64,000 nucleotides of DNA from Roseiarcus sp963783175 (GCA_963783175.1 CAWANG010000017.1:1-64000); one strand, 5' to 3'; positions 40,997-51,569 are shown, counted from the first letter of the stretch. The notes: a model not told the origin generated them from the letters alone. A program made the numbers and translations.

Positions 40997-42436
40997 TCAC
41001 GCCAACGTGTAGGCCGTTTTCACCGTCGTGTAGAATTCCACCGCATGGCGTCCCTGCTCGCGCGGCCCGAGGTTCGAACCTTTGCGGCCGCCGAACGGCG
41101 CGTGATAGTCGACGCCCGCCGTCGGCAGATTGACCATCGCCATACCGACCTCGGCATTGCGCTTGAAGTGCGAGGCGTGCTTGAGGCTCGTGGTGCAAAT
41201 GCCGGCGCACAACCCAAAATCGGTGTCGTTCGCGATCGCTAGAGCGTGATCGTAGTCGCGGGCAGGGATCATCGCCGAGACCGGGCCGAAGATTTCCTCA
41301 CGCGAAATGCGCATCGAATTGTCGGCGTCGAGGAACAGGGCCGGGGCCATGTAGAATCCGGGAGTGGCGCGGTTGAGCCGCTCGCCGCCGAGCGCGAGCT
41401 TCGCCCCCTCGCCCTGGCCGACCGCGACATAGGAAAGATCCTGCTCGAGCTGGGTCGCATCGACGACCGGGCCGATGTGCGTTCCGGACTTCAGGGCGTC
41501 GTCGACGACGAGCGCGCGCATCCGCTCGGTGAGCGCTTCGGCGAAACGCCGGTAGACCGGCTCCTCGACGATGAGCCGCGACGAAGCCGTGCAGCGCTGG
41601 CCGGTCGAGAAATAAGCGCCATTGACCGCGCATTCGACCGCAGTCGGCAGATCGGCGTCCGCGAGCACGACGAGGGGATTTTTGCCGCCCATCTCGAGTT
41701 GAAACCGGCGCATTGCGCTAGCGCAGGCGGCCGCTACCCGGCGCCCGGTTGCGACCGAACCGGTGAATGTCACCGCGTCTACCCGTTTGTGATCGAGGAT
41801 CGCCTGGCCGACCACCGAGCCTCGCCCAACGACCAGATTGAACACGCCCTTCGGAACGCCGGCGCGCACGATGATCTCGGCCAGCGCGTGGGCGGATCCG
41901 GGCACGAGGTCCGCGGGCTTGAACACTACTGTGTTTCCGTAGGCGAGGGCGGGCGCGATCTTCCAGGCTGGGATCGCGATCGGGAAATTCCACGGCGCAA
42001 TAATTCCGATGACGCCTATCGCCTCGCGCGTGACTTCAATGTCGACGTTTGGCCGCACGCTTGCGAACTTCTCACCGGGAATTCTCAGCGCTTCGCCGGC
42101 GAAGAAGTCGAAGATCTGGCCGGCGCGGGTCGCTTCGCCGATGCCCTCGGCCAGCGTCTTGCCCTCTTCGCGCGAAAGCAGGCGCCCGAGCTCCTCGCGC
42201 CGAGCCAGGATCTCCGTCGAAACGCGCAGCAACGTGTCGTGGCGCTCCTGCGGGGTCGTTCGCGCCCAGGCGGGGAAGGCGGCGTGCGCGGCTTCGACCG
42301 CCGCGCCCGTCTGACCGGCGTCGGCTTGCGCATACTCGCCAACGACGTCGTTGGTGTCCGACGGGTTGACGTCGCGAGTGACAGTCGCGCCGTCGACCCA
42401 TTCGCCGGCTATGAAGTTCTTGTAGTGTGCGCCCAT
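40997..42436 (-). CDS. Alpha-ketoglutarate semialdehyde dehydrogenase-like aldehyde dehydrogenase
   Basis: A 479-residue NAD(P)-dependent aldehyde dehydrogenase. The catalytic Cys is in GQRCTASSRL and the Glu in LEMGGKNPLVV. The sequence VIGIIAPWNFPIAIPAWKIAPALA and the ending YTTVKTAY are family-typical. Location beside an FAH-family enzyme and a UxaA dehydratase fits oxidation of 2-oxoglutarate semialdehyde, the last step of non-phosphorylating sugar-acid routes. Substrate specificity is inferred from context. Confidence 0.87.
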   Translation of the reverse strand: MGAHYKNFIAGEWVDGATVTRDVNPSDTNDVVGEYAQADAGQTGAAVEAAHAAFPAWARTTPQERHDTLLRVSTEILARREELGRLLSREEGKTLAEGIGEATRAGQIFDFFAGEALRIPGEKFASVRPNVDIEVTREAIGVIGIIAPWNFPIAIPAWKIAPALAYGNTVVFKPADLVPGSAHALAEIIVRAGVPKGVFNLVVGRGSVVGQAILDHKRVDAVTFTGSVATGRRVAAACASAMRRFQLEMGGKNPLVVLADADLPTAVECAVNGAYFSTGQRCTASSRLIVEEPVYRRFAEALTERMRALVVDDALKSGTHIGPVVDATQLEQDLSYVAVGQGEGAKLALGGERLNRATPGFYMAPALFLDADNSMRISREEIFGPVSAMIPARDYDHALAIANDTDFGLCAGICTTSLKHASHFKRNAEVGMAMVNLPTAGVDYHAPFGGRKGSNLGPREQGRHAVEFYTTVKTAYTLA

Positions 42437-42479
42437 TCTGCTCCTCGCCTATTGAACTGACATTCTACGGCCGAAACGT

Positions 42480-43664
42480 TCAAATCAATCCCCGCCGGGC
42501 GAGGTTGCGCATGAGCGCGCCCACGCCGAACGTCCAACGTTCACATTCTTCGCACGGCCGCATCCGATTCACGAGCCGGCCGAGCTTTTCCGTTCCGATG
42601 ATGACGATATCGCCCGTCCGGTGCGTGAACCCCATGCCCGGGGAGCCACGATCGGCGACCGGGGCGAACATCGTCCCAAGCAGGAGAACGAACCCGTCCG
42701 GGTAGGCGTGGCTCGCGCCGATCGTCTGGGCGGCGATGTCGGCGGGATCGCGGCTGATCTTGGCCATCGACGAGCCGCCTTCGAGCCGGAATCCGTCCTC
42801 GCCGTCGACGGTGAGCGAAATCGTCGCGGAGCGTACGTCGTCGAGCGAAAAGGTTGAATCGAAGAAGCGCAAAAAGGGGCCAATCGCGCAACTCGCGTTC
42901 TGGTCTTTCGCCTTGCCGAGCAGGAGCGCCGACCGCCCCTCGAAATCGCGCAGATTGACGTCGTTGGCAAGGGTCGCGCCAACTATCGCCCCGCTCGAAG
43001 CGACCGCGAGCGCTACTTCCGGTTCGGGATTGTTCCAAAGCGACGCGCTGTGGAATCCGGCGTCATCGCCTGAGCCGACGGCCGACATTGGCTGGCTCTT
43101 GGTAAAGACTTCCGCGTCTGGTCCGATCCCGACTTCCAAATATTGCGACCACGCGCCTGCCTCCACGAGCGCCGTCTTGAGCCGCATGGCAGCGGGCGAG
43201 CCGGGTCGCAGACTGCTCAGGTCATCTCCTAGCGCGCGCACGATCTCCTCGCGCGCTTTCGCCGCGCCTTCACGACTGCCGCGGGCGCGTTCTTCAATGA
43301 CGCGTTCGAGCAACGATTGGGCGAACGTGACGCCGGCCGCCTTGATCGCCTGCAGATCGATAGGCGCGAGAAGGCGCGGGCTGCCGGGGACGCGCTTGTC
43401 GCGCGGAGAGCGAGCCAAAATGTCCCTGAGTGCGCCGAGGCGCGGTCCTTCCGCCGCACGTAGCGCCTTGGCAGGTGACCGCGCTTCGCAAAGGTCGCGC
43501 ATGGTCGGGAACACACCGCCGAGGTCGAAGACGCCGCCTTCCCTGATCGCAACGACTGAGGGGCCGTCGACGTCGGGCCGCCAGACCCGCGCGGCAAGAG
43601 CGCCGGCGTAGCGGTCCGAGGGCAGCGTCGTCTCCTCGCTCAAGTCAAGCGTCGCCATGGGCAT
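42480..43664 (-). CDS. FAH-family enzyme, likely 2-keto-3-deoxy sugar-acid dehydratase
   Basis: A 394-residue protein with a C-terminal FAH fold. The metal-binding Glu/Asp region is NPEPEVALAV...LANDVNLRDFEG, and AHAYPDGF-like and GSPGMGFTHRTGDIV segments are present. Long FAH-family proteins adjacent to a ketoglutarate-semialdehyde dehydrogenase act as 2-keto-3-deoxypentonate dehydratases (XylX-type) in Caulobacter-like Weimberg pathways, so that role is likely here. It starts the minus-strand run facing the GntR gene. Confidence 0.8.
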   Translation of the reverse strand: MPMATLDLSEETTLPSDRYAGALAARVWRPDVDGPSVVAIREGGVFDLGGVFPTMRDLCEARSPAKALRAAEGPRLGALRDILARSPRDKRVPGSPRLLAPIDLQAIKAAGVTFAQSLLERVIEERARGSREGAAKAREEIVRALGDDLSSLRPGSPAAMRLKTALVEAGAWSQYLEVGIGPDAEVFTKSQPMSAVGSGDDAGFHSASLWNNPEPEVALAVASSGAIVGATLANDVNLRDFEGRSALLLGKAKDQNASCAIGPFLRFFDSTFSLDDVRSATISLTVDGEDGFRLEGGSSMAKISRDPADIAAQTIGASHAYPDGFVLLLGTMFAPVADRGSPGMGFTHRTGDIVIIGTEKLGRLVNRMRPCEECERWTFGVGALMRNLARRGLI

Positions 43665-43715
43665 CCCCGATGCGGCGTTTGGTGGATTGACGGGGCCGCG
43701 CCGCCTCTTTAGCCT

Positions 43716-43727
43716 CTAACATGTTAG
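43716..43727. promoter_or_regulatory. Perfect 12-bp palindrome, likely GntR operator
   Basis: CTAACATGTTAG lies between the divergent FAH and GntR genes, 49 bp from the GntR start and 52 bp from the FAH start. Its size and symmetry suit a FadR-type GntR dimer. No second copy was seen in the neighbourhood. Confidence 0.55.
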
Positions 43728-43775
43728 CAGGACCGGGCGAAGCGTTTCGCTACGGCTTGAGCTGCAGGTGGGGAC

Positions 43776-44465
43776 TTGGCGAAGGGCGCCCATTCGAAAG
43801 CGGACGCCGTGTACGGCGAACTGAAGGAAGCGATTCTCTCCGGAACGCTCGAACCGGGCCGTCTGATCGACAAGGCGGGCTTGTGCGAGAAACTCGGCGT
43901 TTCGCGCTTTCCCGTTTCCGCTGCGGTGAGCCGCCTTGCCTATGATCGTCTTGTCGACGTTGCGCCGCAACATGGCTCCTTTGTCGCGCGAATTTCGCTT
44001 AACGACGTGCGAGAGCGCTTCTTCATCCGCATTGCTCTCGAGGGCGAGATCGCCGCCGAAGCCGCTCGACGAATGACGCGCGCGGACAAAGACGCGCTGG
44101 CGGCGAATCTCAAGAAGGAGGCCGTCGCGGTTGAAGCCGAGGACCGCGCCGCCTTCTACGCGCTCGATGTGGCGTTCCACCAGTTCATGACGGCGCGTCT
44201 CGGTATGGCGCGCGCCCATGATCTCCTTGAAGGCCTTCGCGTCCATCTGGAAAGGGCGCGCAGGCTCGCTATGTCTCCAGGCGGACGCCTGCGCGCGGCG
44301 ATGAAGGAGCACACGTCGATCGCCGCCGCGATCGAAGCGGGCGATCCGGCCGCAGCGCGGGAAGCGATGAGGCGCCACCTCGAGACGACCAGCGCGCTGC
44401 TCGAAGCGCTGGCGAAGAAGCAGCCCGGACTTTTTTTCGATGCGAGCGCTCCCCCTGAACGGTAA
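43776..44465 (+). CDS. GntR-family regulator with FCD domain
   Basis: A 229-residue FadR-subfamily repressor. The winged helix (about 8-75) contains LCEKLGVSRFPVSAAVSRL, and the FCD domain (about 83-210) has ALDVAFHQFMTARLG and EHTSIAAAIEAGDPAAAREAM with metal-binding His residues. The start codon is TTG at 43776. It is divergent from the FAH-family gene and followed by the UxaA-type gene, so it likely controls both arms in response to a sugar-acid metabolite. Confidence 0.88.
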   Translation: MAKGAHSKADAVYGELKEAILSGTLEPGRLIDKAGLCEKLGVSRFPVSAAVSRLAYDRLVDVAPQHGSFVARISLNDVRERFFIRIALEGEIAAEAARRMTRADKDALAANLKKEAVAVEAEDRAAFYALDVAFHQFMTARLGMARAHDLLEGLRVHLERARRLAMSPGGRLRAAMKEHTSIAAAIEAGDPAAAREAMRRHLETTSALLEALAKKQPGLFFDASAPPER

Positions 44466-44497
44466 CCGACACCGTCGCAACAGCGGTATTCGACATC

Positions 44498-46019
44498 ATG
44501 ACAACGCCTCGCGCCCTGCGCCTCGATCCCTCCGACAATGTCGTCATCGCGATCGACGAGATCGCCTCCGGCGCCGCGCCGACGGGAGGCGTTAGCGCTC
44601 GCGAGCGCATTCCGAAAGGCCACAAGATGGCGGTCGCCGCCGTCGAAGCTGGCGCTCCGATCCGCAAGTTCGGTCAAATCATCGGCTTTGCCTCGCGGCT
44701 CGTCTCCCCGGGCGAGTGGGTGCATGAGCACAATTGCGGCATTAAGGAGTTCGCGCGCGACTATCATTTTGGCGAGGATGCGCGCCGCGGAGACCATCGT
44801 CCCGATTGAGAATCAGCCGACCTTTCAGGGCTTTCGGCGGGCGAACGGCAAGGTCGGAACGCGCAACTATCTTGCGATCCTGACTTCAGTGAATTGCTCG
44901 GCGACCGTCGCGCGACTGATAGCGAAGGAGGTCGAACGGTCAGGAATCCTTGCCGACTACCCGCATGTCGATGGCGTGATCGCGCTCGTGCACGGCACGG
45001 GCTGCGGCATCGCCGCCAAGGGCGAGGGCTTCGACGCCTTGATGCGAACGCAATGGGGATACGCCGCCAATCCCAACATTGGCGCGACTTTGATGGTCGG
45101 GCTGGGCTGCGAGGTATTTCAGATCGGCCGCATGAAGGAGGAATACGGGGTCGTCGAGAGCGAGGCGTTCCATAGCCTGACCATCCAGGCGACCGGTGGC
45201 ACCCGCAAGACGGTCGCGGCCGGCGTCGAGCGCGTCCGCGCCATGCTGCCGCCGCTCGGTCGCGCCCAACGCACGTCGGCGCCGGCGAGCGAACTCACGC
45301 TCGCGCTTCAATGTGGCGGCTCGGACGGCTATTCGGGGATCACCGCCAATCCGGCGCTCGGCGCCGCCGCCGACATTTTGGTGCGCAACGGCGGCACGGC
45401 GATCCTCTCGGAGACGCCGGAGATCTACGGCGCCGAACATCTGCTGACGCGGCGCGCGGCGACGCCGGAAATCGGCCGCAAGCTGGTCGAGCGAATCCAT
45501 TGGTGGGAGGATTATTGCGCGCGGAGCGGCGGCGAAATGAACAACAATCCCTCGCCCGGCAACAAGGCCGGCGGACTGACGACCATTCTGGAGAAATCTC
45601 TCGGTGCCGCTGCGAAGGGCGGTACGACGGCGCTCAATGGCGTCTTCAACTATGCCGAGCCGGTGACCGCAAAGGGCTTCGTGTTCATGGATACTCCAGG
45701 TTACGATCCGGTGTCGGCGACCGGCCAGGTCGCGGGGGGCGCGAATGTCCTCGCCTTCACGACCGGACGCGGCTCCGCCTATGGTTGCAAGCCGACGCCC
45801 TCAGTCAAGCTCGCGACCAACAACGATGTCTACCGTAGGATGATCGAGGACATGGACATCAATTGCGGCGATGTCGTCGACGGCGTGTCGATCGCCGAAA
45901 AGGGCAAAGAAATTTTCGACAAGATTCTTGCGGTTGCCTCGGGCGAACGGACGAAGTCGGAGATGCTCGGCTATGGCGACGCCGAATTCACGCCCTGGCA
46001 GATCGGAGCGACGATGTGA
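44498..46019 (+). pseudogene. UxaA-family altronate/galactarate-type dehydratase, frameshifted
   Basis: It would dehydrate a sugar acid to a 2-keto-3-deoxy acid. Repaired, it is 506 residues and combines an N-terminal SAF domain (to about 98) and a C-terminal UxaA/GarD domain with FQGFRRANGKVGTRNYLAI, GTGCG and NPSPGNKAGGLTTILEKS. The iron-sulfur/iron-ligand Cys residues VNCSATVA and LQCGGSDGYSG are intact. The frame breaks near 44785; removing one C gives EDARAETIVPIENQP. It is the first gene of the plus-strand arm of the sugar-acid locus. Confidence 0.85.
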
Positions 46020-46133
46020 TCGGCGGCGGGGGCTGTCGTCGACGGGAGACGCGCGGGTGCGGGCTTCGTCGTCGCGCCCCTTCGCCTATTGCGCGCAGGT
46101 CGTGAGCTGCGCTCCACGGCCCCGGGATGGCTG

Positions 46134-46817
46134 ATGAAAACTGCGTTACTGTTCGATCTCGATGGCACGCTCCTGGATAGCGACGCCGATCATCTGCTCG
46201 CCTTTCAGCGAGTCTTTGCGCCGCACGGGATTGCGCTCGATCGCGCTGCTTATGCGGCGAACATCATGGGCGCCTCTAACGAGATGATCGCTCGGCTCTA
46301 TCTTTCCCATCTGCCGTCGGACGAACAAGCCGCGACTTTGGCCGCCAAGGAGGAGGCCTATCGCGCCGGTCTGGACGATCTTGAGCCCATCGCGGGCGCG
46401 GTGGCGTTGCTCGATTTCGCCGACACGCGCGGGCTCAAGCGCGCGGTCGTCACGAACGCGCCGCGCGCCAACGCCGAAAAGGTGCTTGCGGCGTTGGGGA
46501 TCGGGCAACGTCTTCCGATTCTGGTGATCGGTGCGGAACTCGCGCGCTCCAAGCCCGATCCGTTGCCGTATCTGACCGCGCTTGAGCGTACCGGCGCGCT
46601 CGCAAGCCGGTCGCTCGCTTTCGAGGACTCGCTGTCGGGCGTTCGCTCCGCAGCCGCGGCCGGGCTCGCGGTGGTGGGCATGACGACGACGCTCGATTCG
46701 CGCACGCTGATCGATGCCGGAGCGGCCCTGACGGTGAGCGATTTCACCGACAGGCGAATCTTCGCGCTGATCGAGGCGCGACTTGGCGCTGATGCAGATG
46801 AAAGGAAGACCGCTTGA
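46134..46817 (+). CDS. HAD-family phosphatase
   Basis: A 227-residue HAD hydrolase with motif I FDLDGTLLDSD, motif II VTNAPRAN, motif III Lys in ARSKPDP and motif IV FEDSLSGVRSA. It resembles small beta-phosphoglucomutase-like phosphatases. The 3' end overlaps the GguC-like start by 4 bp, so the two are coupled. It may remove a phosphate from a sugar intermediate; the substrate is unknown. Confidence 0.87.
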   Translation: MKTALLFDLDGTLLDSDADHLLAFQRVFAPHGIALDRAAYAANIMGASNEMIARLYLSHLPSDEQAATLAAKEEAYRAGLDDLEPIAGAVALLDFADTRGLKRAVVTNAPRANAEKVLAALGIGQRLPILVIGAELARSKPDPLPYLTALERTGALASRSLAFEDSLSGVRSAAAAGLAVVGMTTTLDSRTLIDAGAALTVSDFTDRRIFALIEARLGADADERKTA

Positions 46818-47800
46818 GACTGGCGCAATTCATCGACGAGAATGGCAAGCGGGCGCTCGCCGTCTCGGCGCGCGGCGAGAGTCGGCGGGTCAAAGGCGCG
46901 CGAACGACGCTCGACCTTGCCCGCCAGGCGCTGGCCGAGGGCGTTTCACTGCGCAAGCTGGTCGCCGATCGTGGGGTCGGGAGCAGGGTCGACCTTGCTC
47001 GCGCGCTGAAGGAGCGACGCGTGCTGTCGCCGATCGATCACAAGGATCCCGCACATGTCTTCGTGACCGGAACGGGCCTCACGCACCTCGGCTCCGCCGA
47101 GGGACGCGATCGGATGCACAAGGACCTCGCCGATCCCTCGAAGCTCACCGACTCGATGCGGATGTTCAAACTCGGCCTGGAGGGCGGCAAGCCGGGGAGG
47201 AACGAAACCGGCGCGCAGCCTGAGTGGTTCTATAAAGGCGACGGTTCAATTCTCGCGGCGCCGGAGGGCGATCTGCCCAGTCCCGCCTTTGCGCTTGACG
47301 GCGGCGAAGAGCCTGAGATCGTCGGGATTTATCTGATTGACGCCGCCGGCGCTCCGGTTCGAATCGGGTTCGCGCTAGGCAACGAATTCTCCGATCACGT
47401 CACCGAACGGCAGAACTATCTTTGGCTCGCGCATTCGAAGTTACGGCCGGCAAGTCTCGGTCCGGAATTGCTGATCGGCGAATTGCCGACCGACGTCCAC
47501 GGCGTCTCGCGCATCCGGCGGGGGAAGGAAGTCATCTGGGAAAAGGCGTTCCTGTCCGGCGAACAGAACATGGCCCATTCGATCGCCAATCTCGAGGCGC
47601 ATCATTTCAAGTATGCGTTGTTTCGGCGGCCGGGCGACATTCATGTCCATTTCTTCGGGACCGCGACGCTGTCGTTCAGCGACGGCGTCCAAACGCGGAA
47701 AGGCGACATATTCGAGATCGAATCGGAGGCGTTCGGCTTGCCGCTTCGCAGTCGGCTCACGACAGAAAGACCCGCCAAAGCGAGAGTGCGAGCGCTTTAG
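46814..47800 (+). CDS. gguC: GguC/AraD1-like FAH-fold protein
   Basis: A 328-residue protein with the FAH fold and the pattern GTGLTHLGSAEGRD near residues 77-90, GGEEPEIVGIYLID and GFALGNEFSDHVTERQN. It matches GguC/AraD1-family proteins that occur beside sugar transport and pentose catabolism genes; the precise reaction is uncertain, possibly a 2-keto-3-deoxy acid dehydratase. The start overlaps the HAD gene. Confidence 0.8.
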   Translation: MRLAQFIDENGKRALAVSARGESRRVKGARTTLDLARQALAEGVSLRKLVADRGVGSRVDLARALKERRVLSPIDHKDPAHVFVTGTGLTHLGSAEGRDRMHKDLADPSKLTDSMRMFKLGLEGGKPGRNETGAQPEWFYKGDGSILAAPEGDLPSPAFALDGGEEPEIVGIYLIDAAGAPVRIGFALGNEFSDHVTERQNYLWLAHSKLRPASLGPELLIGELPTDVHGVSRIRRGKEVIWEKAFLSGEQNMAHSIANLEAHHFKYALFRRPGDIHVHFFGTATLSFSDGVQTRKGDIFEIESEAFGLPLRSRLTTERPAKARVRAL

Positions 47801-47841
47801 GCGTCGCCGCCTTTCGGGCCGGAGCGCGCGATACGCGCGAG

Positions 47842-50782
47842 CTATTCCCCGATTACGCTCGCGCGAGCCCGCTGCCACCAGCCGCTGCGGCGAGGCCGCG
47901 ACGGCTCGTCCTTTGCCGGAGGAAGGGTCGCTGGCGCCGGCTCGGCAGGGGCGTTGGCCCCTGGAGGCGCAGTTGACTCAGCGATTTGCGATGCGCCCGC
48001 GAAGGACGCCGGCGCCTTGATCTCAGGCTCCTCAGCCTCAGCAACGGGCGCCGGTTCGATGCGGGCTTCATTAGCCGAGGCTTGCGGCGGCTCGGCGGTC
48101 GCTTCTCGAGCGGAAACCGCCTCGCCGGAGGGCGGCGGCGTTTGGGAATAGTCTGCTTCGGATGCGGCGAATTCTTCTTCGAGCGCGAGCGACGGAGGCG
48201 AGTTGAAGCTTGGCGCCCCCGTTTCGCGCGTGCTTTCGCCGTCTGATCGCCGCGAGAAACGATCTCGCTGGCCGCGCGAGCGTCTCGAGCGGCGATCGCG
48301 GTCTTCCTCGCTGCGCGGCCCGCGCCTATCGAAGGCGCTCACTTCGCCACTTGGCGCTTGGAGATCGCCGCCGATTTCGGCGACCACCGCCAAGCCGTCG
48401 TCCGTCGGCTGCGGCGCGTCTTGAGAGGAGTTTTCGCCGAACGGCCGTTCGCCGCCGCGGCGTCGACGCCGCCGTCGACGCCGCCGGCCGAGATCGCCTT
48501 CGTCGAGCGAGGGGCTGCCCGCCCGGTCGCTCACTTGCGAAACCTCCTGACCTCCCTGGTCTGGCGTTTCAGAAATTTCCTCCGGCTCCTCATCCGCCGG
48601 CGCCGGCTCCTCGACGATCGTGGCAAAGTCGTCCACCAACGATTTCGGCGGCTCGATTTCGCTCTTGACGCCGGCCGCCGGCTCGCCACGCTCGATCGTA
48701 TGGTAATTGGCGCCCGTCAGAGTGTCGTCCGCCTCGACAACGATCGCCACGCCGAACCGGCGCTCCAGGTCGCGCAGATTGGCGCGCTTCTGGTTGAGAA
48801 TATAGAGCGCGACAGGCGTGCGCGTACGCACCGTGACATCATGAGTTCGAGCTCTTGATCAATGCGTCTTCGAGCACCCGCAGCACATGGAGGGCGATCG
48901 AAGCCGTCGATCGCACGACGCCGGAGCCCTGGCAGTGGGCGCAAACCACGGTCGAGCCTTCAAGAACGCCTGTACGGATGCGCTGACGCGACATTTCGAG
49001 CAAGCCGAAGTGCGAGATGCGTCCGACCTGGATGCGCGCCCGGTCATTTTTCAGCGCATCCTTGATCCGCCTCTCGACCGCACGATTGTTGCGCGACTCC
49101 TCCATGTCGATGAAGTCGACGACAATGAGCCCGGCAAGATCTCGTAGCCGAAGCTGGCGCGCGATTTCGTCGGCCGCCTCGAGATTAGTGCGCAAAGCGG
49201 TATCTTCGATATTGTGTTCGCGCGTCGACCGGCCCGAATTGACGTCGATGGCTACAAGCGCCTCGGTTTGGTTGATGACGATGTAGCCGCCCGACTTCAG
49301 CGTCACCTGGTTGGAGAACATCGCATCGAGTTGCAACTCGACGCCAGCCTTCGCGAAGACTGGCTGGGTGTCGCGATAGAGCTGTACGCAGTTGACGTGG
49401 CTCGGCATCAGGAGCCGCATGAACTGCCTGGCTTCGCGATAGCCGGCTTCTCCGGCGACGACGATCTCCTCCACTTCCTTGCTGTAGAGGTCGCGGATCG
49501 CCCGTTTGATGAGCGAACCTTCTTCGTAGACGAGCGTCGGCGCGCTCGATGCGAGCGTCGTCTCCCGCACGGTCTCCCACATCCGTAACAAATACTCGAA
49601 GTCGCGCTTGACCTCCGCTTTGGTGCGGGAAGCGCCGGCAGTGCGGAGAATGACCCCCATACCCTCGGGAACATCGAGCTCCTCGGCAATTCCTTTCAGT
49701 CGGCTGCGGTCTTGAGCGTTGGTGATCTTGCGCGAAATCCCGCCTCCGCGCGCGGTATTGGGCATCAAGACCGAGTAACGCCCGGCGAGCGACAGGTAAG
49801 TCGTCAGCGCCGCCCCCTTGTTGCCACGTTCTTCCTTGACGACCTGGACCAGAAGAACTTGCCGGCGCTTGATGACTTCCTGAATCTTGTACTGGCGGCG
49901 CAAGCGCGGCGCGCGGCGGGGAATCTCTTCCAGAGCGTCGCCGCCGATCTGCTCGACTGGCTCGCCTTCATCCTCGATCCTCTGCTTACGGTTCGGCGCT
50001 AAGCGCTCCTCGGATCCGCCTTCGAGCGTCGTGACTTCGTGATCGTCCTCCTCGTGGAGGCGCTCCTCGTGCTCAATTTCATCGATTGGTCTGGCGGCGT
50101 CGGCGTGCTCGTCGGGGCTCAAATCGCTCAATGGAGCTTCAACCGGCGCCCCGCAGCCGCTGCATTGTCCGGCTCGGAGGGTTTTGGACTCTCGGGTAGC
50201 GACTCCGCGGCCAAAAGTTCGGCGGCGTCGCTGTACGCGGGGGTCGAAGCGGCGTCTATCTCGTCCGAAATTGTCGCTGACGGTGCATCCGCGCCGCCAG
50301 CCTCGGCCGAGTCCCCGTCGAAGCTCGGCGAGGATGACGCCGGCGCGGGTTCGTCCGAGCCAGGTTCGTCTGCAGACGCAAACTCCGAAATCGTCTCGGC
50401 CGTCTCGACGCGCGCTTCGACCTCTGGGCGCCTTGGGCGCCGGTGACGCCGGCTGCGTCGTTCGCCGTTCGCCTCTTCGTCCTCCTCGCGCTGGGAAAGG
50501 GCTTCTTCTTCAAGAAGCGCCTGTCGATCGGCGACCGGAATCTGGTAATAGTCCGGATGGATTTCGGAGAAGGCAAGAAAACCGTGGCGATTGCCGCCAT
50601 AATCGACGAAAGCGGCCTGAAGCGACGGCTCTACCCGGGTGACCTTGGCGAGGTAGATATTCCCTCGCAGCGGCCGCTTGCTCGCTGAACTCGAAGTCAA
50701 ATTCCTCGACCCGATTGCCTCGCAGAACTACGACCCGGGTCTCCTCCGGGTGGGAGGCGTCGACGATCATTTTGTTGGCCAT
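47842..50782 (-). pseudogene. rne: Ribonuclease E, three frameshift sites
   Basis: An essential mRNA-processing endonuclease of about 978 residues when repaired. MANKMIVDASHPEETRVVV starts the protein, S1 residues follow, and there is an acidic Ala/Glu insertion typical of alphaproteobacteria. DVNSGRST, RDLAGLIVVDFIDME and CAHCQGSG (zinc link) mark the catalytic half. The C-terminal half is a Pro/Glu/Arg-rich scaffold. Breaks lie near 50688 (extra base, restoring FDFESSASKRPLRGN), 50150 (a G-run with +2 or -1) and 48847 (extra base, restoring ALIKSSTHDVTVRTR). Confidence 0.92.
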
Positions 50783-51569
50783 GGCAAACTCTCTCGCCGC
50801 GCGTGAAAATTCGCTGCGAGGGCCGAGAGGGCCGCCCGACCGCGCCGCGCGTGGCGTCTGTGTTGGAGATGGGGAAATTTGGAGATTGGGAAACGAGCGC
50901 CGCCGCTTCAGCGGGCTGACAAGAAGCGACAGCAACGCCAAAAACCGTCCGTTCTGCAGGCATTGCGGCCGGAAAGTTGTGGTTTTGCCGTCGGGACATC
51001 GTCATCCTGCAAACAAGGCGTGCACGGCTCGTCGCCATTCACGCGGCGCCGCATGGCGCCGATGTCACGATCCAGGACGCGCCGCCGGCCCGTATCCGGC
51101 TGGTCGATTCGTTGCCCTCTGCTCGCGATCGCCCGCCCGCCCTCGCCGACGGATCACAGTGGCGAGCCGTCCGATGGGCCGACAACCCCGCTCGACGATG
51201 TCCGCGCAAGCCGCGGGCCATCACATGACGGTCCCGGCAAAAGCCTCGCTCAACCAACGAGCAAGTCGACCGCGCGAACTCGGTCCGAATTCGTAACGCG
51301 CCTTAAATAGGCGCCTCCGGGCGCCTTGGCAAGTTCTTTTCCCATTTGTACTTCTTGAGGGCGCAAACTGCGGCGTTGCTTCACCGAGCCAAACACTATG
51401 CGCCCGGACCGTTTAACCCAGCGTAAAGAACTTCGCGTGCTCATTTTTGCTCGCGCGGGTCGGCCGGTCAGGCCAGTGGCCGGCCCAACAAGGCTGAATC
51501 GCCGACCGATTGCGTGCTGGCGGCATTGGCTCTATAGCGCAATGGCGCGCGGCGCCGAGGGGAAGCTGA
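50783..51569. other. 787-bp divergent region between rne and amiC
   Basis: No gene is seen. A candidate rne promoter lies at 51305-51333. GC-rich inverted repeats are frequent here, for instance GGCCGG pairs near 51460-51485. The rest is without recognisable features. Confidence 0.5.
51305..51333 (-). promoter_or_regulatory. Candidate rne promoter with a hairpin spacer
   Basis: On the minus strand CTTGCC (51333-51328), a 17-bp spacer and CTATTT (51310-51305) fit the alphaproteobacterial pattern. The spacer contains most of the inverted repeat AGGCGCC/GGCGCCT (51309-51326). This would give an rne leader of about 515 nt, comparable with the long autoregulatory rne leader of Escherichia coli. 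Confidence 0.35.
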
